A stretch of DNA of 13,521 nt from Nitrospirota bacterium. Its GTDB lineage: Bacteria; Nitrospirota; CAKKRA01; 9FT-COMBO-42-15. Below, piece after piece: positions 13,447-13,521 of the stretch; position 1 is the first letter of the stretch, and every line of letters starts with the position of its first letter. A program made the position numbers and the translations under genes. The notes beneath the pieces were generated by a model, which saw only the letters and a list, made by a program, of their open reading frames with translations, was not told where the DNA came from and searched no databases. Where the stretch lies: the NCBI GenBank assembly GCA_016195585.1, contig JACPZJ010000092.1, positions 1 to 13,521 of the forward strand, read 5' to 3'.

Positions 13447-13478
13447 AAAAGGCATCAATACGATGCCTTTTCATTTTT
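13447..13478 (+). terminator. Rho-independent terminator downstream of the tRNA
   Basis: A perfect 10-bp stem AAAAGGCATC / GATGCCTTTT (13447-13456 with 13462-13471, loop AATAC) is followed by CATTTTTT. The 63 nt between the tRNA and this hairpin contain no gene I can recognise. Confidence 0.85.
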
Positions 13479-13491
13479 TATAGGTCTATAT

Positions 13492-13521
13492 ATGACTGCA
13501 ATAGCTAAAGAAGAAAAAAAA
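13492..13521 (+). CDS. Possible start of a further gene, cut by the window edge
   Basis: ATG at 13492 opens a frame MTAIAKEEKK that runs to the window end. It lies just behind the terminator, where a new gene would be expected, and the lysine- and glutamate-rich start is plausible. There is no clear Shine-Dalgarno site and only ten codons are visible, so its identity cannot be judged. Confidence 0.35.
   Translation, partial: MTAIAKEEKK

Overview
The window reads as chromosome of an uncultured bacterium with moderate GC content and envelope genes typical of Gram-negative-like lineages. A Nitrospirota or Desulfobacterota-type anaerobe is my guess from the style of the genes and repeats; no taxonomic marker was searched. 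Nearly everything from 1 to 10837 lies on the minus strand; the last 2.6 kb is on the plus strand.

Layout, left to right. 1-901 (minus, cut by the window edge): signalling protein with FHA and GAF domains. 908-1044: composite palindromic repeat. 1052-2523 (minus operon): PmtA/UbiE-like methyltransferase, two-helix HAMP membrane protein, small unknown protein. 2708-2940: a clear MITE with 12-bp terminal inverted repeats and an 8-bp target duplication, inserted at the stop codon of a BON-domain protein (2943-3449). 3554-4508: rplM-rpsI with its own promoter and terminator. 4505-6598: polysaccharide deacetylase followed by a B12-binding radical SAM gene whose 5' part is broken by an out-of-frame deletion. 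6798-7765: AbiEii-type nucleotidyltransferase toxin and a cognate antitoxin gene that appears split by a 70-bp hairpin insertion.

The most interesting part is 7830-13199. A tight minus-strand operon (gaps of 3 nt and a 1-nt overlap) encodes the two halves of a split transketolase and a RuBisCO-like protein with altered active-site residues. Diverging from it across 92 bp is a plus-strand pair: a cyclic-2,3-diphosphoglycerate-synthetase-like P-loop protein and a carbamate kinase. Both outermost genes have good sigma70 promoters placed so close that the mRNAs should be almost leaderless. The grouping suggests a small sugar-phosphate/carbamoyl-phosphate pathway I cannot match to a characterised one. 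A tRNA-Val(GAC) gene with its own promoter, a terminator and the first codons of another gene close the window.

The minus-strand accessory part shows repeated decay: small palindromic elements sit in or next to at least five genes, and two genes are broken. No CRISPR array, rRNA, IS transposase or replication origin was seen.
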